Source: Hormiphora californensis (lineage: Eukaryota; Ctenophora; Tentaculata; Cydippida; Pleurobrachiidae). From it: a DNA stretch of 57,500 bases. The notes below the pieces were generated by a model, which worked only from the letters and a program-made list of their open reading frames with translations, had not been told where the DNA came from and did not search any database. The DNA lies in assembly GCA_020137815.1 (NCBI GenBank), contig CM035352.1, forward strand, positions 1 to 57,500, in the 5' to 3' direction. A program made the translations under genes and the position numbers. Shown one piece after another: positions 21,500 to 34,440 of the stretch; position 1 is the first letter of the stretch; every line of letters begins with the position of its first letter.

Positions 21500-24400
21500 G
21501 GGTAAAGGGCGTGAAGGCCCGGGAAAGACAGTGAAGGGCATTGAAGGAAAAAGGAAAAGGGTTGGGAAAAACAGAGAAAACAGGGAAGGGGAGGGGAAAT
21601 TTCGGGAAGGGGGCAGTAAAAGAACCCGTAAGAGACAGTTTAAGGCAGTGGGAAAAACCCGGGGAAAGGGCAGGGAAGGATGAGAAGGCAGGGAAGGGCA
21701 ATTTTGGGCAGGGGGAAGGGTAGGGAAGGCAGGGAAAGGGAAAAGAAGGAAAGAAGGGAAAAAAGGATAGTGGGTGGGGAGGAAAGGGGTAGGGAAGGAA
21801 AAAGGGGGGGACGGGAATTTCAGGGAAAGACAGAGAAGGATGGGAAAGGACAGGGAAGGAATGGGAAGGACTGTGAAGGACATGGAATAACAGGGAATTT
21901 CAAGGGAAAAACGTGGGAAAAACAGGGAAGGAATGGGAAGGACTGTGAAGGACATGGAAGAACAGGGAAAGACAGGGAAAGACAGTGAAGAACAGGAAAG
22001 GATTGGGAAGGACAGAGAAGGACGGGGAAGTACATAGAAGGACAGTACAGAACAGTAAGAAAGTTTAAGGGCAGTAAAAACGGGGAAAGGGCAGCAAAGG
22101 ATAGGGAAAGGGCAAAGGGGAAGGTAGAGAACCCAGGGAAGGGCCGTGATTGGGGCAAAGGGAAAGGGAGGGAGGGGCAGGGAATGGGAGCGAAGGACAA
22201 GGAAAGGGTAGAGAAGGGGCCCGGGAAGGGAAAGGGGAAAGGAAAATGGGGAAAGGGTATGGAAGAACAGGGGAAAAACAGGGAAAAACCCGTTAAAAAA
22301 AGGGAATTTCCGGGAAGAAAGGGAAGGGGCAGGGAAGGATACGGAAAGGGGAGTGAAGGGCAGGGAAAAATAGTGAAGGGTTAGGCAAAAGACCAGGGAA
22401 AAAACAATGAAGGACAGTAAAGAACAAGAAGGAAACGAAGGATAGGGGAAAGACAGGGAAGGGCAGGAAATTTCCGGGGAAGGGCAGTACGAACATAAAA
22501 AATGTTAAAAAACAGATAAAGGCAGGGAAGGATAGGGAAGGACAGCGAAAGACAGGTAAGGAGAGGGAAGGAGAGGGGAAAGGGCAAAGGGAAGGGTTTG
22601 GGGGGGGGGACCGGGGAAAGGGTACGGAAGGGGCAGTGAAGGACAGAAAAACGTCAAGGACAAAGGGAAAACCCGGCAAAACATTTTAAAGGGGCCCTGA
22701 AAACCCGGGAAGGCAGGCAATGACAGCGAAAGGGTAGGGAACGACAAAGGGGGGACGGGAAGGATAGAGAAAGGGTTTGGGGGGGACCCTTGGGGTGGCG
22801 GGAAAGGGCAGGGAAGAACATGTAAAAACATGAAGGGGCAGTGAAAAACAAAGGGGGGCAGCAAAGGATGCGAAGGGGCAGGGGAAGGGTGAAAAGGACA
22901 GGGAAAGGGCAGTGTGGGAAAGGGGAAGGAAAATGGGGGGGTCGGAAAGGGCAGTGAAGGACAGGGGAAAAGGGCCTTTAAAGGGGTGAAGGACAAAGGA
23001 AAAAACCCGGGAAAAACAGTGAAAGTCGAAGGACATTAAAGGGCAGAAAAGGGGTATGGAAGACAGGGGAAGGGGTGGGTTTAGGGAGAGGATAGGAAAG
23101 GATAGGGAATTAAGGGGAAATCAGGAAGGACGTGGAGGGGCAGTAAGGACAGGGAAATACGGGGGAAAAAAACCCTACAAAGGCAGTGAAGGACGAAAGG
23201 AAAACAAACCGCGAAGGATAGGGGAAGGAAAAGGGGTTTGAAAGGATAGAGAAAGGGCAGGGAAAGGGTAGCGAAGGACAGGGAAGGAAAAGGGGGAAAG
23301 GGCATGGAAATAGAGGGGGGACAGGGAAAAGGGCATGGGTTGGGGGGGAAGAACAAAGGGGGGGACAAAAGGGAAAAGAAAAACGAAGGACAGGGAAGGA
23401 TAGGGGGAGGAAAAGGGGGAAGGGAAAGGGGAAAGGGCTGTCAAGGACAGGAAAAAACAGAAGAAAATTTAAAGACAGTGAAGGACAGTTGGAAAAAACC
23501 GGGAAAGCAGCAAAGGATACAAAGGGGGAGTGAAGGACAAGAAGGGCAGCGGGGGGGTTGGGGGAAAGACAGGGGGGGCAGGGAATTACAGGGGAAAAAC
23601 AGTACAGAACTGGAAAAAAAAAGTGAAAAACAATAAGGACCCGGGGGAAAGGGTAGGGAAGGACAGCGAAAGACAGGGAAGGATAGGGAAGGACAGGCAA
23701 GGATTGGGAAGGATAGGGAAGGATAGGGAAGGGCATTTAAGGGCAGGGAAAGGAAAATCAAGGACGGAAGAACAGGAAAGACCAGGGGAAAGGGCAGCGA
23801 AGGAAAAGGGGAAAGCAGGGGGGGGCAGGGAAGGAAAAAGACAGGGAAAACAGTGAAGGACAGGAAAAGGGTAAGGGGAAGGACCCGCGAGTTAAGGGAA
23901 GGACAGGGGGAACATGTAAAGACGTGAAGGGAAATGAAGAAAAGGGAAAGGGAAACGAAAAATAGGGAAGGGCAGGGGGAAAATTTGAGAAGGACCCGGG
24001 AAAAGGGCAGTGAGGGGGGAAAGGGGAAGGAAAGGGGGGGATCGGGAAAACAGTGAAAGGGCAGGGAAAGGGGAGTGAAGGGGGAAGGACGGGAAAAACC
24101 CGGGCAAAGACAGTGAAGGACAGTTAAGGACAGAAAGGGCTATAGAAGAACCCAGGGAAGAACAGGGAATAACAGGTAGGGACAGGGAAGGACAAGGGGA
24201 AGGGTAGGGGCAGGGAGAGGAAAAGGGAAGTACAGGGGAATACAAGGAAGGACAGGGGGAGGACGTGAAGGGCCCGGGGGTACAGGGGAAATACAGGGAA
24301 AACCTACGGGGCAATTAAAAACAGGAAAAAGGGCAGCGAAATTCGAAGGATTGGGGAAGGGCCGGGATCGAAAGTTAGAGAAGGACAAAGGAAGGGTTAA

Positions 24401-26440
24401 AGAAGGACGGGAAGGGTTGGGGAAAGGGCAAGGAAACAATTTAGGATTAAAAGGGCAAGGGGAAAAACTGGGAAAAAACAGTTTAAAAGGGCAGTTAAAG
24501 ACGAAAGGGGATGAAGGACAGGGTAGTACTGGGAATAATAGGGAGGGACTGGGAAGGACAGGGGGGGGTAGGAAAGGGGTTGTGAAGGGGCAATGAAGGA
24601 CACGGAAAGGGCAGGGAATCCGGGAAACATATAAAAGGAGTGAAGGCCGAAAGGGCGCGAAAGGGTAGGGGGGGACAGGGAAGGGTAGAGGGAAAGGGTA
24701 GGGAAAGGGTATTTAAGGCAGGGGAAAGGGTAGGGAAGGGCCCGGGGAAAGGGCAGGCGAAAGGACAAGGAAAAAACAAAAAGGACAGCGAAGGATAGGG
24801 AAGGATAGGGAAGGACAGGGAATTACAGGAAGAAAAGTACAAACCCCTAAAAAACAGTGAAAAACAGATAAAGGGCGGGTAAAGGGTAGGGGAAGGGCAA
24901 ACGAAAAACAGGAAGGATAGGGAAGACAGGGAAGGACAGAAGGACAGGGAAAGGGCAGGGAAGACAGGGGAAAAACCCGTCAAGGAAGGAAAACCAGGGA
25001 AAGACATTGAAGGGGATTTAAAACAGGGGAAAGAAAAGGGAAGGGCAAACGAAAGGGTAGGGAAAAAGACAGGGGAAAGGGCCGGGAAGGATAGAGAAGG
25101 GTAGGGAAAGGGCAGTGATGGATAGGGAAGGGTGGGAAGGCCGGGGATGACAAGGGAAGGCCCGGGAAAGGGGGGGAAAGGGGGGGGGGGGGGGGGGGGA
25201 AGGTAAAAGGGCAGGGAAAGGGCAGTGAAGGCAGGGGGAAGGGCAGGGAAAGGGAAAAGGAAGGGAAAGGGGGGGCAGGGAAAAGGATAAAAGGAGGAAG
25301 GAAAAACCCGGGGGGGCCCGGGAAGGGCAGGGAATACGAAGGGGCAAAAAAGGGCAGGGAAAAGGAGTAAGGGGGTGAAGGGGCAGGAAAGGGCCCGGGA
25401 AGGGAAAGGGGGGGGAAGGGGACAGGGAAGAAGTTTTAATACGGGAAAGGGGCCATGGGAAAAACAGGGAAATACAAGGGAAAATAAACAGTGGGACAGG
25501 GAAAAACCGGGAAGGGTTAAGGCAGGAGAAAATATAGGAAAGGACAGGGAAGTAAAAAGGGAAATTTAAAAGGAGGGAAACATTTAAAGGAAATGAAGGA
25601 CAGGGGAAAAACGGGAAAAACCCCGTAAGGACAGTTGGGAAAAAACAGGAAAGGGGACGGGAAAATGGAAGGGGTTTGGGGAAAGGGCAGGGAAAAGGAA
25701 AGGGATTTTGGGGGAAAGGGCATGGGAAAGGGGGGAAGGAAAAAGGGAAAAGGGAGGGGAAGGCAGGGAAAAGGCAGGAAGGAAGTGGGAAGGGGGCAGG
25801 GAAGGAATGGGGAAAAAAAAGGGGAAGGAATTAAAGGGCAGGGGGGAAAGGGCAAGGAAAAGGGAAGGGGAATGGGAAAAAGGGAAAAAACCGGGAAAAG
25901 GGAAAGGGAAAAAGGGTAGGGAAAGAGGAACAGGAAGGGAATGAAGGACCGGGAAGGAAAGGGAAGGGCAACAAGGGGGTTTTAAGGACAAAGGGGGGGA
26001 CGCGAAGGGAAGGGGGGGACAGGGAATCAAGGAAAGAAGGGAGGGGGAAGGGAAATGAAGGACAGGGAAGGATAAGGGAGGACCAGGGAAAAACAGGGGA
26101 AGGAAAAAAAAGGGAAAAAAAGGGAAAAGGGCGGAAAAGGAAAGAAGGGGAAAAAAGTAAGGGGAAAAAAGGACCGGGGAAGTTGAAAGGGCAGGGGAAA
26201 AAAAGGGAAGGACAACGGGGAATTTTTGGGAAAGGGCGGAAGGCCCCGCCAAACCCCCAAGGACAAGGGAAAAAGGGGAAAACCTCCTACATAAACAGGG
26301 GGTTTAAGAAGGAAAAACAATTTTTTTTAAGGCAAAAAACCCCAAACCCCAAAGGTTTAAAGGGCAGGGAAACCCTGTTCCCAAAGCCCCATTTTCAAAG
26401 GGGGCAGTGGAAAAACCTGGAAAAACTTTTAAAACGAAAA
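21500..26440 (+). repeat. Degenerate decamer satellite (GGGAAGGACA-type), about 5 kb
   Basis: Purine-rich DNA made of variable GGGAAGGACA, GGGAAAGGGCA and GGGAAGGATA units. It has strong strand asymmetry with almost no pyrimidine runs. Long open frames on either strand are repeat translations. Frequent homopolymer-length variation (GGGG, AAAA) suggests basecalling or consensus error on top of real divergence, increasing towards 26 kb. Confidence 0.85.
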
Positions 26441-26587
26441 TAAAAAAACCCCCCCACCCCAAACTTTTTTTTAAAAGAATTTTTGAAAATTTCCTTTCCC
26501 CCCTTGGGGTAAATTTTTGCCATGAATTCCAAATTTTTTTTTTTTTTTCAATTTAAAAATTCCCTTAATTTCCGGGGGGGGGGGGGG

Positions 26588-26626
<39 letters not shown>

Positions 26627-26759
26627 AACCAAAAAATTTGTTTTAAAAGGAAAAAACATTCTGAACCCCCTTCAAATTTTTGAACCCCCCCCCCTCTTTC
26701 TTTTCTCCTCTCTCTCTCTCTCTCCTTCCCTCTTTTCTCTCTCTCTCTCTCTCTTTTAT
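26441..26759. other. Probable assembly artefact: long G and C runs
   Basis: About 18 G followed directly by about 34 C at 26574-26624, plus T and A homopolymers either side and TC runs at 26700-26757. A G-run abutting a C-run of this kind is unlikely to be a faithful consensus. Confidence 0.6.
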
Positions 26760-27142
26760 GGAAGGAGGAAGAGAAAGGACAGGCGTAAGGACAGGAAGGA
26801 AGGGAAGGACAGCAAAGGATGGAAGGACAGGGAGGAAGCGAAGGACAGTGAAGATAGTGAAGACAGGGAAGACGCAACAGGAGGACAGGAAGGTTGAGAA
26901 GGACAGGGAAGTGAAGGACAGGAAGGAAGGAAGACAGGGAAGACTAAGGACAGTGAAGGACAGGTACAGGAAGAATACAGACAGAGTGAAGAGTGAAGGA
27001 CAGGAAGGAAGCGAAGGACAGGGAAGGCATTGGAAGGCCCGACAGGAAGGACATGAAAGAAACAGGGGCAATGACAGAGAAAGTAAGTGAACATGAATAA
27101 AGACAGGAAGACACGAAGGATAGGGAAGGAAGGGAAGGCCAG
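26760..27142 (+). repeat. Decamer satellite, final block
   Basis: GAAGGACAGG/GGAAGG units resume with better regularity than in the preceding 5 kb, then give way to unique DNA at about 27143. Confidence 0.85.
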
Positions 27143-27546
27143 TTCGCCAAAGTCCCCTATAGTCCTCTCTGAACAAGCCATAGAAAAACCTCAGACTTCA
27201 GGGGCTTATGCAGACACATTTTGATGTCATACTTCTAATTACATTCCAATACTTCAGGGTTCAGGAAGTTTCCACATTCCAAGTCCCTATCCTAAGGAAG
27301 CATCCGTGAAAACGACCTCGAGACTTTTCAAACGAGCCCTAAAAACCTTTCTACGACTTTATTTTAATAGTATGTAATTACTTCTAATTACATTCCAATT
27401 GTCCCCCGTGTGTGGTGGTGTGGAGAATCCTTTTACTCAAAGTCCGATGCAATTCCAATGATGTTTTTGGTATACACATTTTAGAAAATACATTATATGC
27501 GGGGCCACGAACAGAATTGGTATACACAATTCTGACCTTCAAAATC
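27143..27546. other. Intergenic, nothing recognised
   Basis: No gene. TACTTCTAATTACATTCCAA recurs twice (about 27229 and 27379), hinting at a short local duplication. Confidence 0.4.
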
Positions 27547-27757
<211 letters not shown>

Positions 27758-27758
27758 A

Positions 27759-27796
27759 TCATAGCGCTGGCAAGCGCCCGGGTCCCAATCCTCCCT
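27759..27796 (+). mobile_element. Short match to the Helitron-like 5' end
   Basis: TCATAGCGCTGGCAAGCGC resembles the starts at 207 and 51254 (TCACTGCGCTGGCAAGCGC). Only the terminal mini-hairpin is shared; the following sequence differs. Confidence 0.35.
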
Positions 27797-28235
27797 CCCC
27801 CAACCATCCTTCCCTAAAAAATGTCCATTTTCCAAGCATTCTTGCTTCCATTGAATGGAAAATCGAAATTGCGAAAAAAAAAATTTTTGAATTTTTTGAA
27901 AATTTTTGAAAATTTTGACAGCGCTACTATACTTATAGTCTGAAATCGGCAATTTCAACTTTGTTTTAGACAACCTTCCCGTTGTCCTACGAACTTGCCG
28001 CTTGGTAGTTTGTGTTGCCTTGACACCTAGAGCCCACGTTCAAAATTTCATGCAAATCGGAGTTACGGTTTTTACGCTACAGAGGGTCGTGTTTTAGACA
28101 AAATGTCCGTTTTTCGCGTCACGAACCACCGTAAAATAACCAATTTTTTGCGTACTTAATAGAGGAGACAGTTTTAAAGCTATCACCATGAAACTTTGGG
28201 AGTCGGTAGGTCTAGTGATGTACCTTGTATTAAAG

Positions 28236-28980
28236 CTTGGACAGAGAAAACGGACAGTCATAACAAAAGTTATGACTGTCTTAAGTTTTCTTTTGCGTTT
28301 AAGACGGTCTTCCCGTCGTTCTACAAATACGCCGCTTGGTACGCGGTGTTGCCTTGACATCTTGAAGACATGTTAAAAATTTCAAGCAAATCTGAGTTGC
28401 GGTTCGTCAGTTACGGACCTAGAAAAGAGCAAATTAAACTACAAATCATGATTTCATCATATATATTTTGCCAACGTATGTCAACTGCTGTATTTTCAGG
28501 TATAATTGGTAGTCATAGATTTATGACTGTCTTAAATTTAAGACGATTTAAAAAATACCTAGAAAGAAGCGATTCAGAGTCTAAATTAACATTGAAATAG
28601 ATTTATTTTATAAAATTAGGTTTATTGCCGCATTTTCAGTTATAATTGGTAGTCATATCTAGAGTTACGACTGTCTTAAATATACGACGATTTCAAAAAT
28701 CACTGAGAAATGAGCGAATTAGCACCTAAAACCTGATTGCATCAGATATATCTGATTATCAACGCTTATCCGTGATTATTATCCGTGACTAATAATCAAA
28801 ATCATAGAACAATCGCGGAGCGCCAATCGTGAATATATCAAATGCTGATAACTAATCAATAATAGTAATCGCGGATAACTAACCACGATAACTTATCGCG
28901 GAATAAGTAATATAATAGTAACCAATCGCAGATAGCATATTCGTAGATGGCTAATCGCGATAGCTAATCGCGATAGCTTA
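28236..28980 (+). repeat. Left-arm tandem-like repeats (GTCTTAAA/AGTCATA units)
   Basis: Contains a hairpin GACAGTCATAAC...GTTATGACTGTC at 28252-28281 and two diverged units of about 135 bp (TATAATTGGTAGTCATA to ACGATTT). A further unit with CCGCTTGGTA and TGTTGCCTTGACA recurs at 27975 and 28300. Then come AATCGCGGATAAC-type short repeats. Non-coding; mirrored at 43091-44012. Confidence 0.65.
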
Positions 28981-28989
28981 TAATACAGG

Positions 28990-29637
28990 TTGGTGACATT
29001 GACACCTAGTGCGTGCTAGATCGAGCTCGCACATAGGTGTCCGCTCCGCCCCCTAAAAAAGGGTCGTGTCTTTCAAGCCAAATTGCACGTGATCCACTGG
29101 ACCGATTTGCATCCGGTTTGTCGCAAAAGACTAAAAATTGGTCCTAGTTTACTGGAAAATACCCGAGAAGTTTGCCTGTCAACAGGAAGTGGGTCAAAAT
29201 TGACACTGAAGTCAAATCTATAATCTGGCTTCCGAGCCTTTTTGCACCACTCCCAGACGGTGTAGAATGAATCTGAGGGTATCAGAAGATAGGTTGAACT
29301 CTTGTGAGTACTGGAAAATACCCGGCATTAATAGCTGATGCTAATTGCATCAACATATCTCCCAATATCTTCTAAATCGCATGGGCGTAGTGCAGAAACT
29401 CTCGGAAGCCAGATTATAGATTTGACTTCAGTGTCAATTATGACCCACTTCCTGTTGACAGACAAACTTCTCGGGTATTTTCCAGTATATTAGGATCATT
29501 TGTAGGCGACAAACCGGATGCAAATCGGTCCAGTGGATTGCGTGCAACATCCCTTGAAAGAAACGACCCTTTTTGAGGCGGAGCAGACACCTGTGTGTGA
29601 GCTCAATCTTGGTCGCGCACGGTGTCTATGTCACCAA
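28990..29637. mobile_element. Foldback element with 9-bp TSD (MULE-like)
   Basis: Ends TTGGTGACATTGACACC and GGTGTCTATGTCACCAA, arms about 250 bp, flanked by the 9-bp duplication TAATACAGG (28981-28989 and 29638-29646). The right arm of the large palindrome lacks it (TATTATAAGC at 36701), which shows the empty site. Non-coding. Confidence 0.85.
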
Positions 29638-29642
29638 TAATA

Positions 29643-30279
29643 CAGGGTGTTCATTTTGGATCTTTACAAGCGTTAGGCTTCACCCAGAAAAAAGTTGACA
29701 AGATTAGGTCATGAAACTTCATACTTGGACTATTCTATACCCTCATTCAAGGTTCCTGGGGTTTTTGGAGCTTTAGGACCCTGGGAAGTGTGTTTTTGGC
29801 ATCAAAACTACCAGAAGGAATTTTTTGCTGGTGCTGAGACTTTGCTTAAATGTTTTTCGGGTATTTTCTATGTCAATCCTAAAGTTTCATAGAGATTGGA
29901 TGTGTTTTTCAGACTCAAAATTTCATAAAAAGTGGCTGGAAAGACTCAATTTTAGCCGTTTTTGAGCTGTTTTCGAGCCTTTCCAGCCACTTTTATCGAA
30001 ATTTTGAGTCCGAAAAACACATCCAATCTCTATGAAACTTTAGGATTGACATAGAAAATACCCAAAAAACATTTTAGCAAAGTCTCAGCACCAGCAAAAA
30101 ATTCCTTCTGGTAGTTTTGATGCCAAAAACACACTTCCCGGGGTGCTAGAGCTCCAAATCCCCCAGGAACCTTGAATGAGGGTATAGAATAGTCCAAGTA
30201 TGAAGTTTCATGACCTAATCTTGTCAACTTTTTTCTAGGTGAAGGCCAACGCTTGTAAAGATCCAAGATGAACACCCAG
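29643..30279. mobile_element. Mariner-like palindromic MITE, left copy
   Basis: Ends CAGGGTGTTCATTTTGGATC and GATCCAAGATGAACACCCAG, TA on both sides. The element is almost completely palindromic (arms about 290 bp, 29643-29935 and 29990-30279). Short frames inside are mirror images and not genes. The partner copy is at 36064-36700. Confidence 0.87.
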
Positions 30280-30481
30280 TACTTATAACGGATTCGTGAT
30301 TGGTTATCCGTGATTACTATAATATATTAGATATTCGCAATTGATATCCGAAATTGGATTTCTGCGATTATTATGAGGCTACCTACGATTGAAAAAGTCC
30401 GTGAATCCCCAATCGTTTAATCGCGTTTATTAAATTCAGCTAGTATTAAAAAATGCATGTCGTAGTATAACAAAATGCTTG

Positions 30482-31225
30482 ATACTAGATCCAAAAACCA
30501 AACAAGTTTGGTGGATAGCCGGGGCCGCAGAAATTAAAAAACGTGCGAAAGTTTTGATACATGAACTTTCGGGGCCTGGGGTGCTGTTAAATTCGCGTTT
30601 CCATGATATAATAGTCAGCCGTTCATTCAAAGCATATACTATTGTTCTGTAAAACAGACTCTGAAACGACCCAATGGCCACTGTGTGCAGTACATTATAT
30701 ATGTGACATGTGTTGATCTGTAGGATTTTATTATGCCTATAAGTTGTACCTGAAAACTTATAACACGAGACCGAAGGTCGAGTGTTATAAGTACAACAAT
30801 AATGATCCGAGACCACAGGTCGAGGCAGATTCTTGTACTTTAGTGCACGAGCCTGCGAGTGCCACTAAGTGTAACTACCTCACGAGCCTGCGAGTGATGT
30901 AGTTTTACTTTTTGACCGAGCCTGCGAGGTCTAAAAGTGTACGAATCTGGGACATTATTGTCGACGTCAGGTACAACGAAAACAGGCACAATAAAATTGC
31001 ATTGTAAAATTTTTTAAACAAGAGTGAGAGACATTTTAGGGCGTAACAATAGAACAAATTCATGATAAGGTAGCAGGCAGAGAAATCAGTATAAGATAAG
31101 ATAACGCCTGAGATAGGAAAAGAGAGTGAGAGATTAGTGAGAGTGAGAGAGATAAAGAATGTGTGGGCCCGGGAGTTCGTAACCGTTATCTTGATCTCGA
31201 TACTGCAACGGCGAGAGTGTGACAT

Positions 31226-31311
<86 letters not shown>

Positions 31312-31760
31312 TTCGTACACGTTTATCTTTCTAACGGTTTTTAAGTGTGACAGAAACAGTGGAGTAAGGAGTTCGAAGTGCAGCGGTGTTATAAGTTTTC
31401 ATGTATCACTGGGGGGTGTTATAAGTGAAAACTTATAACACTGGGGGGTGTTATAAGTGAAAACTTATAACACTGGGGGATGTTATAAGTTGTACAAGCA
31501 GTGCTACCTAAAGAATTATATTATATCTCAAAATTTTACAATGTATGTTTGATAATGCGGAATAAAAAATAATGATAATTTGATCATTGCGATAGTTTCC
31601 TAGCGTATAGTTTGAAAATGTTGCTGGTTATAATCATGGAAACGCGAATTTAACAGCACCCCAGGCCCCGAAAGTTCATGTATCAAAATTTTCGCACGTT
31701 TTTTAATTTCTGCGGCCCGGCTATCCACCAAACTTGTTTGGTTTTTGGATCTAGTATCAG
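30482..31760. repeat. Palindromic-loop repeats: CCAAACAAGTTTGG and TTATAAG families
   Basis: A unit of about 120 bp containing GATCCAAAAACCAAACAAG and GGCCTGGGGTGC occurs inverted at 30482-30603 and 31636-31757, again at 34878-35000, and partly at 32943-32975. Between them lie CGAGCCTGCGAG repeats (30840-30935), a (GA)n run (31229-31307) and GTTATAAGTGAAAACTTATAAC palindrome copies (31390-31490). No gene. Confidence 0.65.
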
Positions 31761-33655
31761 CTCTATGAAATGCACAGTTCACGCCAACCGCTCTTATAAA
31801 ATCAAACTCAAATATTCTCATCTCTCTCTAGGTCTCTCTCCCACTATCCAACCAGCGCTTTCTCACTCTTAGTACTCTCTCTAGCTCAAATACTATCTCT
31901 CTCCAAATCTCTCAGAGTCTAAATTTCTCCACTTTTAATATTTCACTCTGTCTCTGAACTCCTCCTCGCGCGACTCTCAGACTGAAAGTTAATTAATGTT
32001 GCCACACTAACTGGCTTTTTACCGTTTTTTTGCTCATTGAAGCGAAATAACGGCTAAACGGTTGGAGATAGAGCTTAAAAGTCTGACGTCGACCCCCCCC
32101 CCCCCATAACTTGGCCATTGCCTACAAAATGGCAGCAGTGAAATGTCTCTAAACCATTCCTAAGTGGCTATAGCCATATAGCCAAAATACGGTTAAGCAC
32201 ATATCTAATTATCCAATTATCTAATTAACCAGATGAGATAGAGGCGTAATTCCAGCACCTAACCCCACTAATGCGAGGACGCTACACACTCTAGTGCCCT
32301 TGATTCCCCTGCTCGTCTCCTAAGTTGGTTTTTGGGTTTTCGTGCCAGGCTGAAATACATGTGAAAAGGGCGTGGCCCGGAAACCCAACTTCCACACATC
32401 AGAAAGTGCGACAAACTTAGGAGGACATTCTGGGGACCTATCTGAGCATCCTAGAAGTGGAAATATAAACTTGAAAATTAGTTCCCAAAACTGCCGTTTT
32501 TTTGCTCTATTTTCCTGGTCTACAGGGATTCATGGTATAAGACTACGATCAATCTGCTAATAGTGTGAAGCAATATATGCCTAATCGAGATGAATCTAGC
32601 CGAGATCCCTGCTGCATGGCTTGTAAACAGGGTATCGGAAGTGGAGGGTTCCGTACAGTTGTAACACTAGTTGGCAGAAACGAGATGCAGCAGATGTGGT
32701 CCTAACCCTTCTAATTGACATGTACCGGTGACAGTGCACACCAGGACTACTACCCATCGCTCTCGTTACCATGTGTTGGCCAGTTTAGGATCAGTTACCC
32801 CCAACCCACCCTTTATATAACAGTTGTTTAATCGCACTGTATGGGGGAGCCGGGAGAACTGTGTTAAAGACCTGTATGGAGCCTACTGAACAGCACATGA
32901 GAAGGTTGTATCGACCCTGTTAGAATGCAATGTTTGTTTCTACTAGATCCAAAAACCAAACACGTTTGGTGGATACTGGACAGTGCGAATTTTGTATATC
33001 AAGAATTCTTTTTGGACAGTTTATCATTATTATATGTCAGTTATTTTCTTCAGTTTTTCCCACGATATGTGTGCCGTTGTATGTCAGTTATATTCCATTA
33101 TGGTATTGATAGAGTAAATTTTTCCCTAGCTTTGTATCCCGCTCTTATTGTCTTTCAGTGGCAGCAGTTATCTTTTGATCTGCTGCCCCTGGAGGTTATG
33201 GGCGGACTATAACGCCCACTGCGCATTTTTTGGAGAAATAACACCCACGCGGTAGCGGGCTGATATGACTGCATTAGAGATTAACACAACAAGGGGCGGG
33301 GAATGGCGACAAGAGAGAGAGACAAGGGAGATATTGGTAATCTGTATCTCTATCTATTTAATTAGCACCCAATAGTTCGATTGTGTGTGTGTGAGTGTCT
33401 AGACATGGCTGGAGTTGAAAAGGGAACATATTTGAAGGACTGACATGAGTTGTGTTGCGTCTCTCTCTCTGTGTAATTATTTGTTGTTGAACTGTGAAAC
33501 TTTGATGATGTGAATAGTTTGTGAAGTTGAGTTGAAAAACTTGAAAGGGGATTAGTGTTGTTCTCTCCTTGCTTGCAGTGGGCGTTAGGGCGCGCACAGA
33601 CTGTTCATGCGTGATCATGTCCATAAGTGGGCAAGATTTTGATTTCCTGTTATGT
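31761..33655. other. Loop of the palindrome: no gene recognised
   Basis: TC-rich stretches (31800-31960), one C-run (32093-32105) and otherwise unremarkable AT-rich sequence. Open frames are short, lack domains and sometimes run through repeat units (for example the frame starting at 32925 enters the CCAAACACGTTTGG unit). Confidence 0.45.
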
Positions 33656-33660
33656 AATAG

Positions 33661-33949
33661 ACAGTTGGGTGATCGGATAACTGTTTATTAGCCTCATGTT
33701 TGATATTCAGAGTTTTTGTTATTCTCTCTGTGGCTGAACAAATGAATCAGACGGGTATAATGACGCTACCAGTTTCGAGGATCTACCTCTTCATCGGGCT
33801 CAAATTAATTTGTTTAAAGTAGTGTTGAAAAGTTTGAAACTCTTTTGAGCCCGATGAAGAGGTAGATCCTCGAAACTGGTAGCGTCATTATACCCGTCTG
33901 ATTCATTTGTTCAGCCACAGAGAGAATAACAAAAACTCTGAATACCTGT
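33661..33949. mobile_element. Retroposed hairpin with 11-bp direct repeats
   Basis: The insert begins ATAGACAGTTGGGTGATCGG and ends AAACTCTGAATA, flanked by CCTGTTATGTA on both sides (about 33646-33656 and 33950-33960). It contains two arms of about 97 bp (about 33705-33801 and 33844-33940). The right arm carries GATGAAGAGGTAGATCCTCG and GAAAC, resembling the hammerhead-like pLTR of Penelope elements. The loop matches the 5' UTR of the first LINE (898-938). About 70 bp are shared with 41857-41927. Confidence 0.65.
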
Positions 33950-34059
33950 TATGTATACATAGGGTGCACTTTACATAATGCTTCTCTCTCAAATCAGTGT
34001 AGTTAGTATCTCCAAAATCCAAGTGAACTTTTACAGGGAAAAGTTGTATATAATTAGTT

Positions 34060-34440
34060 GTAATTATATTGCTCAATTAGACACAATCATGCTCATTTAG
34101 AGCAATTTATCCACAATTTCGAGCTTAGAAAAGATACTCATGTGAATCAGGGTATCGAAATTAGTGGGTTAAGTGCCTAAATTTGTCATGATAGCGTTTC
34201 CAGGAGAGAAGTTGTAATTTCGGTCGATTAGACCCAATTATGCTCAATTTGAGCACTTCCCCAATATCTGAGAGCTTAGAAAAGATACTCCTGTAAATCA
34301 GGGTATCCAAATCAGTGGGGTAAGCGCCTAAATTTGTCATGATAGCGTTTCCAGGAGAAAAGTTGTAATTTCGGTCAATTAGACCCAATTATGCCCAATT
34401 AGAGCACTTTATCGACCTCTGAGGGCTTTAAAAAGTTAGT
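34060..34440 (+). repeat. Tandem repeat of about 151 bp, 2.5 copies
   Basis: GAGCTTAGAAAAGATACTC recurs at 34121 and 34272, and GTCATGATAGCGTTTCCAGG recurs with the same period. Non-coding. Confidence 0.85.

Noticed and set aside
21473-26252. Many Ser/Pro/Phe-rich or Gly/Lys-rich frames of 100-220 codons
   Set aside because: They are translations of the decamer satellite, open in all phases, with suspect base quality.
29695-29892. Conserved 65-81 codon frames (four occurrences)
   Set aside because: They are the two arms of the mariner-like palindromic MITE, copied at 36064-36700.
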